IMG/VR virus record: IMGVR_UViG_3300048672_000862
Span: 1-26,809 of that record
Length of the DNA: 26,809 nt
DNA from: a virus
Direction: 5' to 3' (one strand)
This document shows, piece after piece, positions 7,097-16,600 of the stretch (positions are counted from its first letter, which is position 1; every line of letters starts with the position of its first letter). The notes below the pieces were generated by a model. That model made no database searches and was not told the DNA's origin. It saw nothing but the letters and a program-made list of their open reading frames with translations. The position numbers and the translations under genes were made by a program.

Positions 7097-10000
7097 GGCA
7101 GTTCAATGATGTTAAGTATTGCGTATCGCAGTAATCTACATCAGCATACGGATCGATATATTCACACTCATTAACTAATGGTGGTGGGATTATATTATAC
7201 ACTCTAGGAATACATGCTCCGGTTATTGGGTACAATCCTATCACATCAGCATACGATTCGACGATTTCGATTGTATTGCCAGACAAATCAGGATAAAATA
7301 TTTCGTCTTCCATCGCTAATATTTGTTGCATCTCTCCTTTAGATCCAATATCGGATAACGGAATTAATATTATTGACGATATATCACCAGCATGACTATC
7401 ATGCACCCACGCAGCTAATTCTGAAAAACTAAACGATTCGCCCAGTTCCCACAAATCAGGACTGAAAAATGTTCGGATATCTTTACTAATTTGTTGTGTT
7501 AGCTGAGAATTAGTTAATGGTGTGTGTGGTGCTTTTACGATTACCACTTTAGCTCGCAAATGAGGATCGGCCTTTGGTCCAAATAATATCTTTATGTTTC
7601 CACTATACAACACAGCAGAATCAGATATCATCTTGTTTGCTAACAAATAGTTGTATGATTGTGTTAATGAATATGCAGTTGGAGCAATGGGTTGAATCGC
7701 TCCACTATCCACCCAATGGACAACGTCATTATAATAGCTGTGTTGAATTATTGCCATGTCTATAATGTTAGTTGCGGATGGATTTATTAAATGATGTCTA
7801 GGTGCTGTGTGGTACCAAGCAAAATTCAGTCCACCTTTGCCGATTCGTCTATCGACCAACTGGGTGGGTACTATCAATTCGTTAATATAGCTGATCATTG
7901 CCGCTGATGAGCTAGTGGATATGTTCCAATTAGATGTGATATCCGGTCTATCTAAGTACACGAAATCGTCTACTATTATGCGAACTATCTCACCATTAAA
8001 CCCTGCATTAGCAGACAAGGAACTTACTACGTGAACACACTCCAACGTATCAACATAAGACGGGTCGCTATATATCAATTCCCAATATTGATTGGGATAT
8101 GTACAATTATTTATCCCATTGTATCCGCCTATTTCAGTCAGCAATATCTTATCAGAAATTACGTGAACATCAACTTCATTCACGAACCTAAATCCAGGAA
8201 GAGTCCCAAAAAATCCCAGTTGTAATACTGACACTTCCGACTGTACAGTCAATATCGACGATGTTATTGCAATATCACCAGCAACTAATGCGATACTAGC
8301 ATATGGAGCGATTAATATAGCAATTCCTGCAATCAGTGCATCTATGGTTTGAGCTGTCGATCCAATTATGGGAACTACTAATGCTGTTTGATTTAATAAT
8401 AGTGTGCAATCATATACTGTGCTATCATTTGCAAATCCAGTAGAGGTTACCCCAGTCAAGACTCCATTATAGTCAAATAATAGTCGGCGGGGGGTGTTGG
8501 TAACTTCCAGCCAATGTATTCCTCGAGTAGCCGCTACTCCATTTACGAATTGTACGTGAACACTGTTTGTTCCTGTAATATATGGAATGGGAACTTGAAC
8601 CAATCTGCCAGCATTTGGTATGATTACAGAGGTTAAATCTACTTCTTGTTTAGCTGATAATATATTAGCTATTCCGGATGGTGATCCATTGTTAAAATCA
8701 TTTGGGTTAGAGAAATCAGGCACTGCGTCTTGATTCACGTCACTAGGCAATACTACTAACCTATGTGGATCGTTTAATCCTAATTCAGATCCCACTGGAA
8801 TGGTAACTCGCTTGAATGTGTTAAATATCCAATCAGAACTAAGAATCTTATCTCGATTGCAATTTATATTCGACTGCAAAATACGAATCTTATCCACGTG
8901 AGTGGTTAATGTAGTAAAATCTAATACGGTATTCGCGTCGTTATCACTCCACATTTCGGTGGATTTACTATATGTAGTCAACAATTCCACTCGTTTCGTA
9001 ATAGTGTACGATCCAACTGATATATTGGCTGTTGGTGATTGAGCGATTGTTAGTATGGGGAATGGGATATACGATAGATGTATATCGGAGACCTGACTTA
9101 TCGTAGGAGGCACTTCATCGGGCCACACCAACCACTCATTTGTGGTTATTTTATAAAATAAACTAACTACCGCTCCTGGATATGTTGGGTTTGTTGTTAG
9201 GTACGTATTGATGCTATTTACTGTAGCAGATGGTAACTGCACGAGTGGATTTTCTATTCCATACCTCAATAGGGTATTTCTGATATCGTGTGATACAATC
9301 ATATCCGGAATTGTTTTATTCATTATAGTAGACACCGATACATCTGCTATAGTCGTAACATCAGTATATACATCATAATACAATACCCCATCATCGTTAA
9401 ATAATTTAACGTGCTCAAATGTATTAGATGGATCATGCCAGTAATTATATTGGGAATCGCCAACAAAAGTTCGATTAACAGCCCGGAGCTTTAATATAGA
9501 GGACTCCTGTAGGGGATACTTATTATAATCTATTCCATTAACCATTCTATCTTGAGTATAATACACAGATGGAGCTGTTGCTCGGACGTGTTCCATGGTT
9601 TCAGCCGCACTTCCATTAGTTAATGCGGTTGCTGCTGTTAACACTATTGTGGCAATATACGACCTCCCATTTGATGTATATGGAATCGACACTGACACGT
9701 TGGATAATGCTGCTGGAGGTATCGTGATCGTTTGATTGATTGATGATCTCGTCCAAATATCAAACCAGCCAGATGGAACATTCGAGTACGTATTATCCCC
9801 GAAAATCAACCGAACCTGATTATTTGGCTTAGTCTCTACCTCAAATTTGTTTCGAGTGTCTGTTATATTATTGAACGCTATATTGTATGAATGATTGGTG
9901 TTCACTTCATACCAATATCCAGATTTGCCTTTATTTCTAGAAGTGGTCTGGATATCCAACACCTCACCGGTATCCGGATTGACTTGGTTAACCCACACAT

Positions 10001-10844
10001 CAGTATCATTGATATTATTGGTGGATATATCTACTAATTGGTTCGTGGTTACCCCATCAAACCATTTTCTGGTTTTAGATAATTGCCCTTGCTTCACATA
10101 CACCATATATCCAGTACCACTGGAGTCGTTTCCTAACCCATCTGTGCTGAATAACAACGATAGATTGTTGCTCATTTCTGGTCGCTTCTCCGTGAAACCA
10201 AACACTGGATCGACTTCAATCGGAATAATTTCTAGTCGTATCGGAGTAGATCCTACCGTTGTAGTAAACGCGGATACCGGTACATTTGTGTTGTTGCTGT
10301 CAACTGAATATAGAGTATATCTAATATCTTGTAGTGATACTGAGTTGGTAGTAGTATTCACTTCATTAGTGATTGCAGATACTATAGCTTCAAATTGATG
10401 TTGCCACAATGCATTAGATTTGTCGTTCCAGTGAACGATTTTGCCTGTTAGATTATTACCAAATGCATCGGACAGTGGTTCATTAGTAGAAACAGATGTA
10501 ATCTTCACCAACCCAGCATGAGGAGTTGGGCGATTGGCTTTATATGATATTAGCTTAGCTAATCGGAGAATCGAATCATGTCTGGTTGCTGTTGATATAA
10601 AGTTCTCACGAGATGAAACATCAATTCTGTACGCTAATAATTCACCGACATATGCAAATGACTCGATTATTGCTATCAACTCCGAACTTTCGATAAAATC
10701 GTTGAACCGTTCAGGAAAACTTATTTTTATATAATCTATGAGACTGGTTTTTATTGTATTGTAATCGAATGCAGCAAAATTAATGCTACCGAATGATCGA
10801 TATACCGTTTCCCAATTTTCAGCTCTACTAATTAATCTTGACAT
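7092..10844 (-). CDS. 6: Baseplate wedge protein, gp6-like, about twice T4 length
   Basis: The N-terminal 130 residues are strongly gp6-like: FDYNTIKTSLIDYIK, FPERFNDFIESSELIAIIES, and YVGELLAYRIDVSSRENFIS followed by TATRHDSILRLAKLI. gp6 dimers form the inner ring of the T4 baseplate that ties wedges together around the hub. Towards the C-terminus, residues about 1083-1170 contain KILFGPKADPHLRAKVVIVK, FFSPDLWELGESFSFSELAAW and DISSIILIPL, resembling the conserved gp6 C-terminal region. The protein is 1250 residues against about 660 in T4, so the middle holds roughly 600 extra residues, rich in Ser, Thr, Asn and Val and probably beta-structured. It lies directly after gp25. A CATAAATA late site is 33 bases upstream, and a GGA precedes the start. 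Confidence 0.88.
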   Translation of the reverse strand: MSRLISRAENWETVYRSFGSINFAAFDYNTIKTSLIDYIKISFPERFNDFIESSELIAIIESFAYVGELLAYRIDVSSRENFISTATRHDSILRLAKLISYKANRPTPHAGLVKITSVSTNEPLSDAFGNNLTGKIVHWNDKSNALWQHQFEAIVSAITNEVNTTTNSVSLQDIRYTLYSVDSNNTNVPVSAFTTTVGSTPIRLEIIPIEVDPVFGFTEKRPEMSNNLSLLFSTDGLGNDSSGTGYMVYVKQGQLSKTRKWFDGVTTNQLVDISTNNINDTDVWVNQVNPDTGEVLDIQTTSRNKGKSGYWYEVNTNHSYNIAFNNITDTRNKFEVETKPNNQVRLIFGDNTYSNVPSGWFDIWTRSSINQTITIPPAALSNVSVSIPYTSNGRSYIATIVLTAATALTNGSAAETMEHVRATAPSVYYTQDRMVNGIDYNKYPLQESSILKLRAVNRTFVGDSQYNYWHDPSNTFEHVKLFNDDGVLYYDVYTDVTTIADVSVSTIMNKTIPDMIVSHDIRNTLLRYGIENPLVQLPSATVNSINTYLTTNPTYPGAVVSLFYKITTNEWLVWPDEVPPTISQVSDIHLSYIPFPILTIAQSPTANISVGSYTITKRVELLTTYSKSTEMWSDNDANTVLDFTTLTTHVDKIRILQSNINCNRDKILSSDWIFNTFKRVTIPVGSELGLNDPHRLVVLPSDVNQDAVPDFSNPNDFNNGSPSGIANILSAKQEVDLTSVIIPNAGRLVQVPIPYITGTNSVHVQFVNGVAATRGIHWLEVTNTPRRLLFDYNGVLTGVTSTGFANDSTVYDCTLLLNQTALVVPIIGSTAQTIDALIAGIAILIAPYASIALVAGDIAITSSILTVQSEVSVLQLGFFGTLPGFRFVNEVDVHVISDKILLTEIGGYNGINNCTYPNQYWELIYSDPSYVDTLECVHVVSSLSANAGFNGEIVRIIVDDFVYLDRPDITSNWNISTSSSAAMISYINELIVPTQLVDRRIGKGGLNFAWYHTAPRHHLINPSATNIIDMAIIQHSYYNDVVHWVDSGAIQPIAPTAYSLTQSYNYLLANKMISDSAVLYSGNIKILFGPKADPHLRAKVVIVKAPHTPLTNSQLTQQISKDIRTFFSPDLWELGESFSFSELAAWVHDSHAGDISSIILIPLSDIGSKGEMQQILAMEDEIFYPDLSGNTIEIVESYADVIGLYPITGACIPRVYNIIPPPLVNECEYIDPYADVDYCDTQYLTSLNCQ

Positions 10845-10869
10845 ACCAGTCCGATCTGTGACATACCAA

Positions 10870-10877
10870 TATTTATG
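10870..10877 (-). promoter_or_regulatory. Late-promoter-like site of gp6
   Basis: CATAAATA on the minus strand (seven of eight consensus bases), 33 bases upstream of the gp6 ATG. Confidence 0.65.
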
Positions 10878-10923
10878 TATAATGTATGTGTAAAATTTAC
10901 ACTGGTATTAGACGGCAATCACA

Positions 10924-11301
10924 TCAGATAGATGCTTCAAATTCTATATTCAAACTCAATTCAATAGGAACGTTAAATTCTATATATAATACAATTAAGG
11001 TGGCAATCACACTATTATTGTCGTAATCCGGATCTATATATAAATTGATCAACTTAACTCTAGGGTCGTAGTTTACTACATATAATAGATCCTCCTCCAG
11101 TATATCCAAAGTCAATTGGTCCAATGGTTCGAATGCTAGTGTAGGAATCCGAGTGCCAAATTTTGGCATCATCACACGCTCACCGCGAATTGTGTATATG
11201 TGATTCAATAGATCGCTTTTTACTAACTCAATATCAGTTTGCGTAAAACTACCAGTTAATGGGAACTCATACGAATTAAATCCAACGTAATTGTGTTTCA
11301 T
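10924..11301 (-). CDS. 25: Baseplate wedge protein, gp25-like
   Basis: A 125-residue protein of the GPW/gp25 family (T4 gp25 has 132 residues), which has a lysozyme-like fold without required lytic activity and joins the wedge core to the sheath-nucleating end of the tube. The diagnostic motif is near residues 38-58: RGERVMMPKFGTRIPTLAFE followed by PLD. The downstream VNYDPRVKLINL and the closing alternating strands are also typical. It is followed by gp6 after 79 bases, the usual order in T4-like phages. AATAAATA at 11324-11331 sits 30 bases upstream. A homing endonuclease gene on the other strand separates it from gp5. Confidence 0.93.
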   Translation of the reverse strand: MKHNYVGFNSYEFPLTGSFTQTDIELVKSDLLNHIYTIRGERVMMPKFGTRIPTLAFEPLDQLTLDILEEDLLYVVNYDPRVKLINLYIDPDYDNNSVIATLIVLYIEFNVPIELSLNIEFEASI

Positions 11302-11323
11302 ATATCCAACTCTATTATTGTAT

Positions 11324-11331
11324 TATTTATT
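11324..11331 (-). promoter_or_regulatory. Late-promoter-like site of gp25
   Basis: AATAAATA on the minus strand (seven of eight consensus bases), 30 bases upstream of the gp25 ATG. Confidence 0.65.
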
Positions 11332-11358
11332 GTCGTATAGTATTACATTAGTTTAATA

Positions 11359-11374
11359 GGCATTTTACAATGCC
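11359..11374. terminator. Small hairpin between gp25 and the homing endonuclease
   Basis: GGCATT and AATGCC form a perfect six-base-pair stem with a TTAC loop, followed by a second small CTCTT/AAGAG palindrome. It lies upstream of the endonuclease late promoter, so it would not be in that transcript. It may block read-through, or be a boundary left by the insertion. Its function is unknown. Confidence 0.3.
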
Positions 11375-11388
11375 CCTCTTCAAGAGCT

Positions 11389-11396
11389 GATAAATA
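11389..11396 (+). promoter_or_regulatory. Late-promoter-like site of homing endonuclease
   Basis: GATAAATA on the plus strand (seven of eight consensus bases), 32 bases upstream of the ATG, followed by CTAC as at the similar site near 23469. Confidence 0.65.
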
Positions 11397-11420
11397 CTAC
11401 TTCGCAATGAGGCCCCCATT

Positions 11421-12131
11421 ATGTACTACGTATATCACCTAATAGACGCATCAACGAATCTCCCATTTTACGTAGGCAAGGGTCGTAAGCATCGTAATCA
11501 TCGTGGCATAGCTCATCTATATGACGCTAAGCGAGACCCACAACTACAGGAAAACTCCCTAAAGTGTAATAAAATAAACAAACTACTATCGCTGAATATA
11601 GATATTATTATCACCAATGTGGCTGAGTTTGATAATGAGGAAGACGCTCTACTATACGAAGCAGCTGACATTGCAAAATTCGGTAAGCTATGCGACAATA
11701 CAGGAATTCTCACGAATATATTAGATGGGGGAACTACTCCACCAAAACAACCACAAAAGTTTGTATATTGCTTCAATATGGTAGGGGAATTGTTGCACAC
11801 ATTCCGTAGTACTCAGGAGGCATCTACTATACTGGGAGTTACTCCATCTGTCATCCAAAATTGTTGTGCGGGAAGGGTTCACACCAGTAAGGGATATGCT
11901 ATGTTTTACTATCCCAATCCGACCCAACCGGAAGTAGCCTATCGATTTGCTGATCGTAAGACCAGACATCAAGTTACCTACCAAATGGACAACGATCACC
12001 AGATAATCCGCCAATTTAGCTCTATGAAAGAAGCTGCTGCTTCTGTGGGGTCGGACTCCAGATCCATATCCAGAGCTATATCCAATAACTTTCGCCATAA
12101 GTCGTATTACTGGGCATTATCTCCTCCATAA
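11421..12131 (+). CDS. GIY-YIG homing endonuclease with two NUMOD1-like DNA-binding repeats
   Basis: The first 100 residues are a GIY-YIG nuclease domain: YYVYHL at 2-7, FYVGKGRKHR at 16-25 (the YIG-type motif plus basic residues) and a likely metal-binding Glu80 in ALLYEAADIAKFG. Two related DNA-binding modules follow, each beginning with a short strand and ending in a helix-turn-helix: VYCFNMVGELLHTFRSTQEA (about 114-133, then SVIQNCCAGR) and TYQMDNDHQIIRQFSSMKEA (about 184-203, then SRSISRAISNN). Such proteins cut alleles lacking the gene and spread by repair. The gene lies on the plus strand inside a minus-strand baseplate block and overlaps the convergent gp5 gene by 15 bases. A GAGG ribosome-binding site and GATAAATA site precede it. 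It appears intact and free-standing. Confidence 0.88.
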   Translation: MYYVYHLIDASTNLPFYVGKGRKHRNHRGIAHLYDAKRDPQLQENSLKCNKINKLLSLNIDIIITNVAEFDNEEDALLYEAADIAKFGKLCDNTGILTNILDGGTTPPKQPQKFVYCFNMVGELLHTFRSTQEASTILGVTPSVIQNCCAGRVHTSKGYAMFYYPNPTQPEVAYRFADRKTRHQVTYQMDNDHQIIRQFSSMKEAAASVGSDSRSISRAISNNFRHKSYYWALSPP

Positions 12132-13649
12132 TTTACCTCTAGGTATAGCAACACCGCCCTCCTCCTTACCAACACGAGGATCGTCGTGTTCGAATTCAGG
12201 TAGTAGTTTTTCATCTGGCTTTGCAGTGGAATCATCAGCTCGAGTTCCACACCTAGCATACGGTTCGTGTTGTGGAATTCGACTAACATGCAACGCAGGC
12301 TTCTCTCCTGCTACTTCCGCAACAGGGGATTTAGGGCTAGATGGACCATTCAAGTGAATATTAGCTCCAGTTAGCAATACATCACTACCAGCATTAACTC
12401 CCATTGTAGCTTTAGACGTTAACAACAAATCTCCCTCTGAATTGACTCCAGTTACTCCCTTTGATGTCACGGATATATCTGCTGCACTTTTGACTGACGT
12501 TGCTGCACCTGACTGCAATCGCAAATTGGTTATAGCATTAACTCTAATATCTCCTGATGCGTGTACATCAATATTGCTTCCTGCTGTGACTCTAACATCA
12601 GTACCAGAATTCATGTGAATTCCCTTACCTGCTGTCATCCTAATATCGCCATCCGATGCTAGATTGATATCTTTGGCAGCGTGAATGCTAATTTTTGATG
12701 ATGAATATACATCGATATTTCCTGCTTGATCGAGTTCAATCCAATTATTTCCCTGAGCAGTTGATATATAAATTCTTTCGTTGGTATCATCCATTAATAT
12801 TTGATGACCACTAGAGGTTCTAATTCGCATGCGGCCATTTTCCATCCTATCATCCATTGATATGCTGTGGAATCCAGGAGATGTGATACTATATACGTGT
12901 GAGTCTAAATTATGACCACTAGCTCCAGATGCTGGATTGGTTCTACTGGTTTGATATCCCTGTACATAAGTCCAATCTCCATCCACATGACCATTATCAT
13001 CCTGTACCTTGCTAAATGAATTGTTTAAATGAGCCACGTCCAATCTAGTAGCTTGATAGTCAGCTACTCTAGTCTTCCACTCTGGAGCGGATACTTTCTT
13101 TCCTTTGATTTCCAACGGCGGAAAGGCCTTCTGTAAATTATCAGCAAGTGGTTGGATTAATTGCTCACGAGATGAATATGGACCATATGGACCGTGATCT
13201 GGCTTCTTACCATCTAATTCAGGATGATCTTCTGAAATCCATCTGCCGTGTGGCATTGTGTGAGTTGTGTGTAAATCGTACACACATCCAATGTATAATC
13301 TTTGTAGTCTATGTGGATCCATACACATAACTACTGCGGTAGCTCCTACATTAGGCAAACTCCACATTCCATATGCAACCCCACCGGTTACCTCATGATC
13401 ATCTGGTCCTCTATTGCCTACTTTCGTCTGTCCACCAAATGGTGTAACAAACATACACCATGGCATTGTATCCACGTCCATATCGAGATGATCACCCCAA
13501 GCAGGAACCATAATGCGGATGCGACCTAGTTGTAGTGGGTCGTTAGTATCTACTACTTTACCTATTGCTATAAAATCGTTAGCATTAGCTTTATCATTTG
13601 CGCCGGTTAATTGGTCAAATGCTTTCTTTTGTTGTGATTGATATGCCAT
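12117..13649 (-). CDS. 5: Baseplate central spike protein, gp5-like, lacking the lysozyme domain
   Basis: A 510-residue protein. Residues about 25-125 form the gp5/VgrG-type OB-fold: FIAIGKVVDTNDPLQLGRIR leading to IMVPAWG, and later LPNVGATAVVMCMDPHRLQR. Residues about 300-435 carry the short repeats that build the triple beta-helix needle (ISIHAAKDINLASDGDIRMT, then GIHMNSGTDVRVTAGSNIDV and relatives). T4 gp5 carries a lysozyme domain between these parts; here the spacer (about 135-250) shows no such domain. The adjacent upstream gene encodes a transglycosylase domain, which probably supplies that activity. The gene starts 10 bases after that gene ends and has no late promoter of its own, so the two are probably co-transcribed. 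Its 3' end overlaps the endonuclease gene by 15 bases. Confidence 0.88.
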   Translation of the reverse strand: MAYQSQQKKAFDQLTGANDKANANDFIAIGKVVDTNDPLQLGRIRIMVPAWGDHLDMDVDTMPWCMFVTPFGGQTKVGNRGPDDHEVTGGVAYGMWSLPNVGATAVVMCMDPHRLQRLYIGCVYDLHTTHTMPHGRWISEDHPELDGKKPDHGPYGPYSSREQLIQPLADNLQKAFPPLEIKGKKVSAPEWKTRVADYQATRLDVAHLNNSFSKVQDDNGHVDGDWTYVQGYQTSRTNPASGASGHNLDSHVYSITSPGFHSISMDDRMENGRMRIRTSSGHQILMDDTNERIYISTAQGNNWIELDQAGNIDVYSSSKISIHAAKDINLASDGDIRMTAGKGIHMNSGTDVRVTAGSNIDVHASGDIRVNAITNLRLQSGAATSVKSAADISVTSKGVTGVNSEGDLLLTSKATMGVNAGSDVLLTGANIHLNGPSSPKSPVAEVAGEKPALHVSRIPQHEPYARCGTRADDSTAKPDEKLLPEFEHDDPRVGKEEGGVAIPRGKLWRR

Positions 13650-13659
13650 TATTTAATTC

Positions 13660-16600
13660 CTATTTTTTCTTTGGGTGATAGTAGCCATCGTGGAATCTAG
13701 GATCTCTCGTGGATGTTGATGTTGGTTGCACTCTATGATTGATTATAACCGGTGGCGCTGGGTTGTTAACTGGTGCGGTATTAGTAGGAGCAGGCGCCGT
13801 TGGAGTTGTTGGACTCGGATTGGTTGCTGGAGCCTCTGTATTGCTAGCTGGCGCTCCTGGTGCTGGAGCGGGGTTGCTAGCTGGAGCTCCTACACTATTT
13901 ATTTGTTCACACCCAGCTTGCGTTGGATCGTTCTTTACTTCTTCCAACTCATTACAATCAATCATGTCCCCCATTATACCTCTAACTGTACGAGGAGCTC
14001 CGAGTAAGGCCAAATCGTTACTACCAGATACTTGCTTGCCGCCGTGGTAGTTGTGACTGACCCAAGGACGAACAGCAGCTTTGTATTGTTGTACCGTCCT
14101 AGCTCCGTTTAAGTTGTTGTTGGCAATTGCTTTTAGTGCTCTAGGGGAACTAATGTCATTGAGCACATCTGTATATCCCGCCCCACCCAAATTATGCGTG
14201 CCGTATATATGAACCTCATCATTCCCATCTGGTCTGTGTTTCAGAAAATGATTATAGTTGTACTTAGAGTATAATATAGCGTATTCCGCATTTAACACAG
14301 GATTCATCATATTAGCATCGGTTGGAGGATAACCAGGCCCCCCGCCCGTCTTATTGATATCACTCCATGTACCTTTCAGTATTTGAAATAATCCAGTGGC
14401 GGATGATGGATATTTAGTTTTGCCAGGTGGTACTTTACTATTGGGGTTAAATCCACCAGTACCTTTAATTCTAGCACTCTCCACACTAGCGAATTTAGCT
14501 ACTGACAGTACATTCACCTGATGCTTTATTGCCATATCCATAATTGCTTGTTTAACCGATGCGGAACTAGCATCCCATCCATCTATCTTACGCAACGCCC
14601 CAGAAGATATGATTTTATTATTGATTTCATCTGCGTGTAGTGGATCCAGTATGTAAGTGGTTGGTGGTGTAAAATCTCCCAGCTTATCAATCACAGGATT
14701 CTTGGTATCTTTAACAAGAGGATTTTTAATTGGTGGTGCTAATAATCCTCCTGCAGCATCAGGAAGTAAATTTGTATTATTTTTTTGGTCCGCTGCTGGA
14801 ATGTTTCCAGATGCTAGCAACCCAGAGGATGCCGGCAGACCTCCTGCTAGTTGTTGTGCCGCTGGAATGTTAGGACCTTCGCTAGTAGGAGGTAGCAATC
14901 TAGCTTTGGCGCTGCATGGTATTATATCCGTACCACCACATTCAGGTGGTAATACTATAGTATCTTTATCTTCTGGAGTTGGGTTAGATATAACTTCTGC
15001 TGTTTTTGGAATATTGTATAAATGTAGTTCTTGAGTAAAATTACCTTCAGAGAATTCGTGAACAACAGTCCCAAGCATATATTCCCCATCAAACCAAAAA
15101 TCAACAGCATAATCATTGCTTTCGGTGTTGTCGTTTGGGGTTTGTATGCCATTGAATAACGAATAATCATCCGCATTTCTGGGCATTTTAATATTCACTC
15201 TAACGTATTTTGGAACCGTGGTAAATGTATTTTCTAATTTGGAAGAGTCGGCACTTGGATTATTTTCAGTAGTATGTTTACCTGGAGAAAAATGTTCGGA
15301 TAGTTTAGCGAGTAATATTGGATTACCCATTACTTTCATTGTAGCATTTGCTATATTAGTGGTGGCGTATTTTCTCATATTCATAGCTGCTTGTCCGGAT
15401 ATCGCTGGAAAGTTGCTACTATGGCCGTTATTCTTCACCTTTGTCCCAAATCCATGATATATGGTAGTTGGATTATTGCCGTGACGGTTCGCATATACTT
15501 TAGCGTCAGTATTGCTTATTATTGTATTCGATTGTGGTAAATTTTTACTGGATGGGTAGGTATTGTTTATGTTCCCATTTAATATGTACGCAGTCATCTT
15601 CATCGATATATCAAACTCCAACACCTCCACGTTTTTCCCTGTGTATATGTAGTCGTATACTAAAGTTCCACTCAAATCTGTGTGAGGGTCTGATGTAGTG
15701 TCACCGGCTGCTTGTTCAGTTTTAGCAATATTCTCCTCTACTGCCGCTGTATTAATCCCTGGCATTGGCACGCGATATATCCTATACGTTATCACAGCAT
15801 CTCCCAAATCACCAGATGGTTTGACGTCTTCGAACACCGGCACGATTTTAAACATAAATTGGTTTGCTGCTATTTCGTCTTTTACTTTGCGACACGATTT
15901 CATCATATCCCTCAACGCACTTTCGAAACTATATCCAGGAGCTATTGTTACCTGACTTTGTCCATCACACCCTCCAAATGGTTTCAGTACCTCTTGTTGA
16001 TCCGCCATCGTATACTCTGGTGATTGATAAATTGGATCTAATATCGCCTTATATGTTACTTTACGGAGCTTGGTTGCATTATCAGCAGAAATTTTCTGAG
16101 TTGTTAATAGCGCACATCGATAATTTCGATCGTACTCAGCATTAATCCCAGCTACCCAATTGTCAACAGCTGATTTGAGTGTTTCCCCGGTAGTAAAGTG
16201 AATAGCTGTCCCTGCACTTGAATATGTAGCTCGTCTGGCAACTCCCCCTACCAACCCACTAGTAATCATCTCATACGTCCCACCGCCTTCGCTAAACGAC
16301 CCAGTAACACTATCGGTCACAAACAAATACGGATATACATCACTAATGACTTCAATCTCACCCGAATCAGCATGACCGACGAAGAATGTTTTTAGTACCA
16401 TAGGAATATACGATAAATCAGCACCCAATTCTTGTGCACACTTGACCAATCTATGTAAAAATATGATACCTCTTGGCTCATTAACAACCAACGTACCCTC
16501 GTACGTGGCAGATTGACCGTTGTCGTTGGCTACTGCATTTGCTATCACCGCTGCTGTTATTGTAGCTTTCATGATGACAAATGTGGCACTCTCGGAGCCA

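Noticed and set aside
9895-10398. 167-codon plus-strand ORF inside gp6
   Set aside because: Lies wholly antisense to the conserved N-terminal half of gp6, without promoter, ribosome-binding site or recognisable motif.
13726-14050. Two overlapping plus-strand ORFs rich in Trp/Arg or Gly/Ala
   Set aside because: Antisense shadows of the Pro/Ala/Thr-rich tail of the hub/transglycosylase protein.
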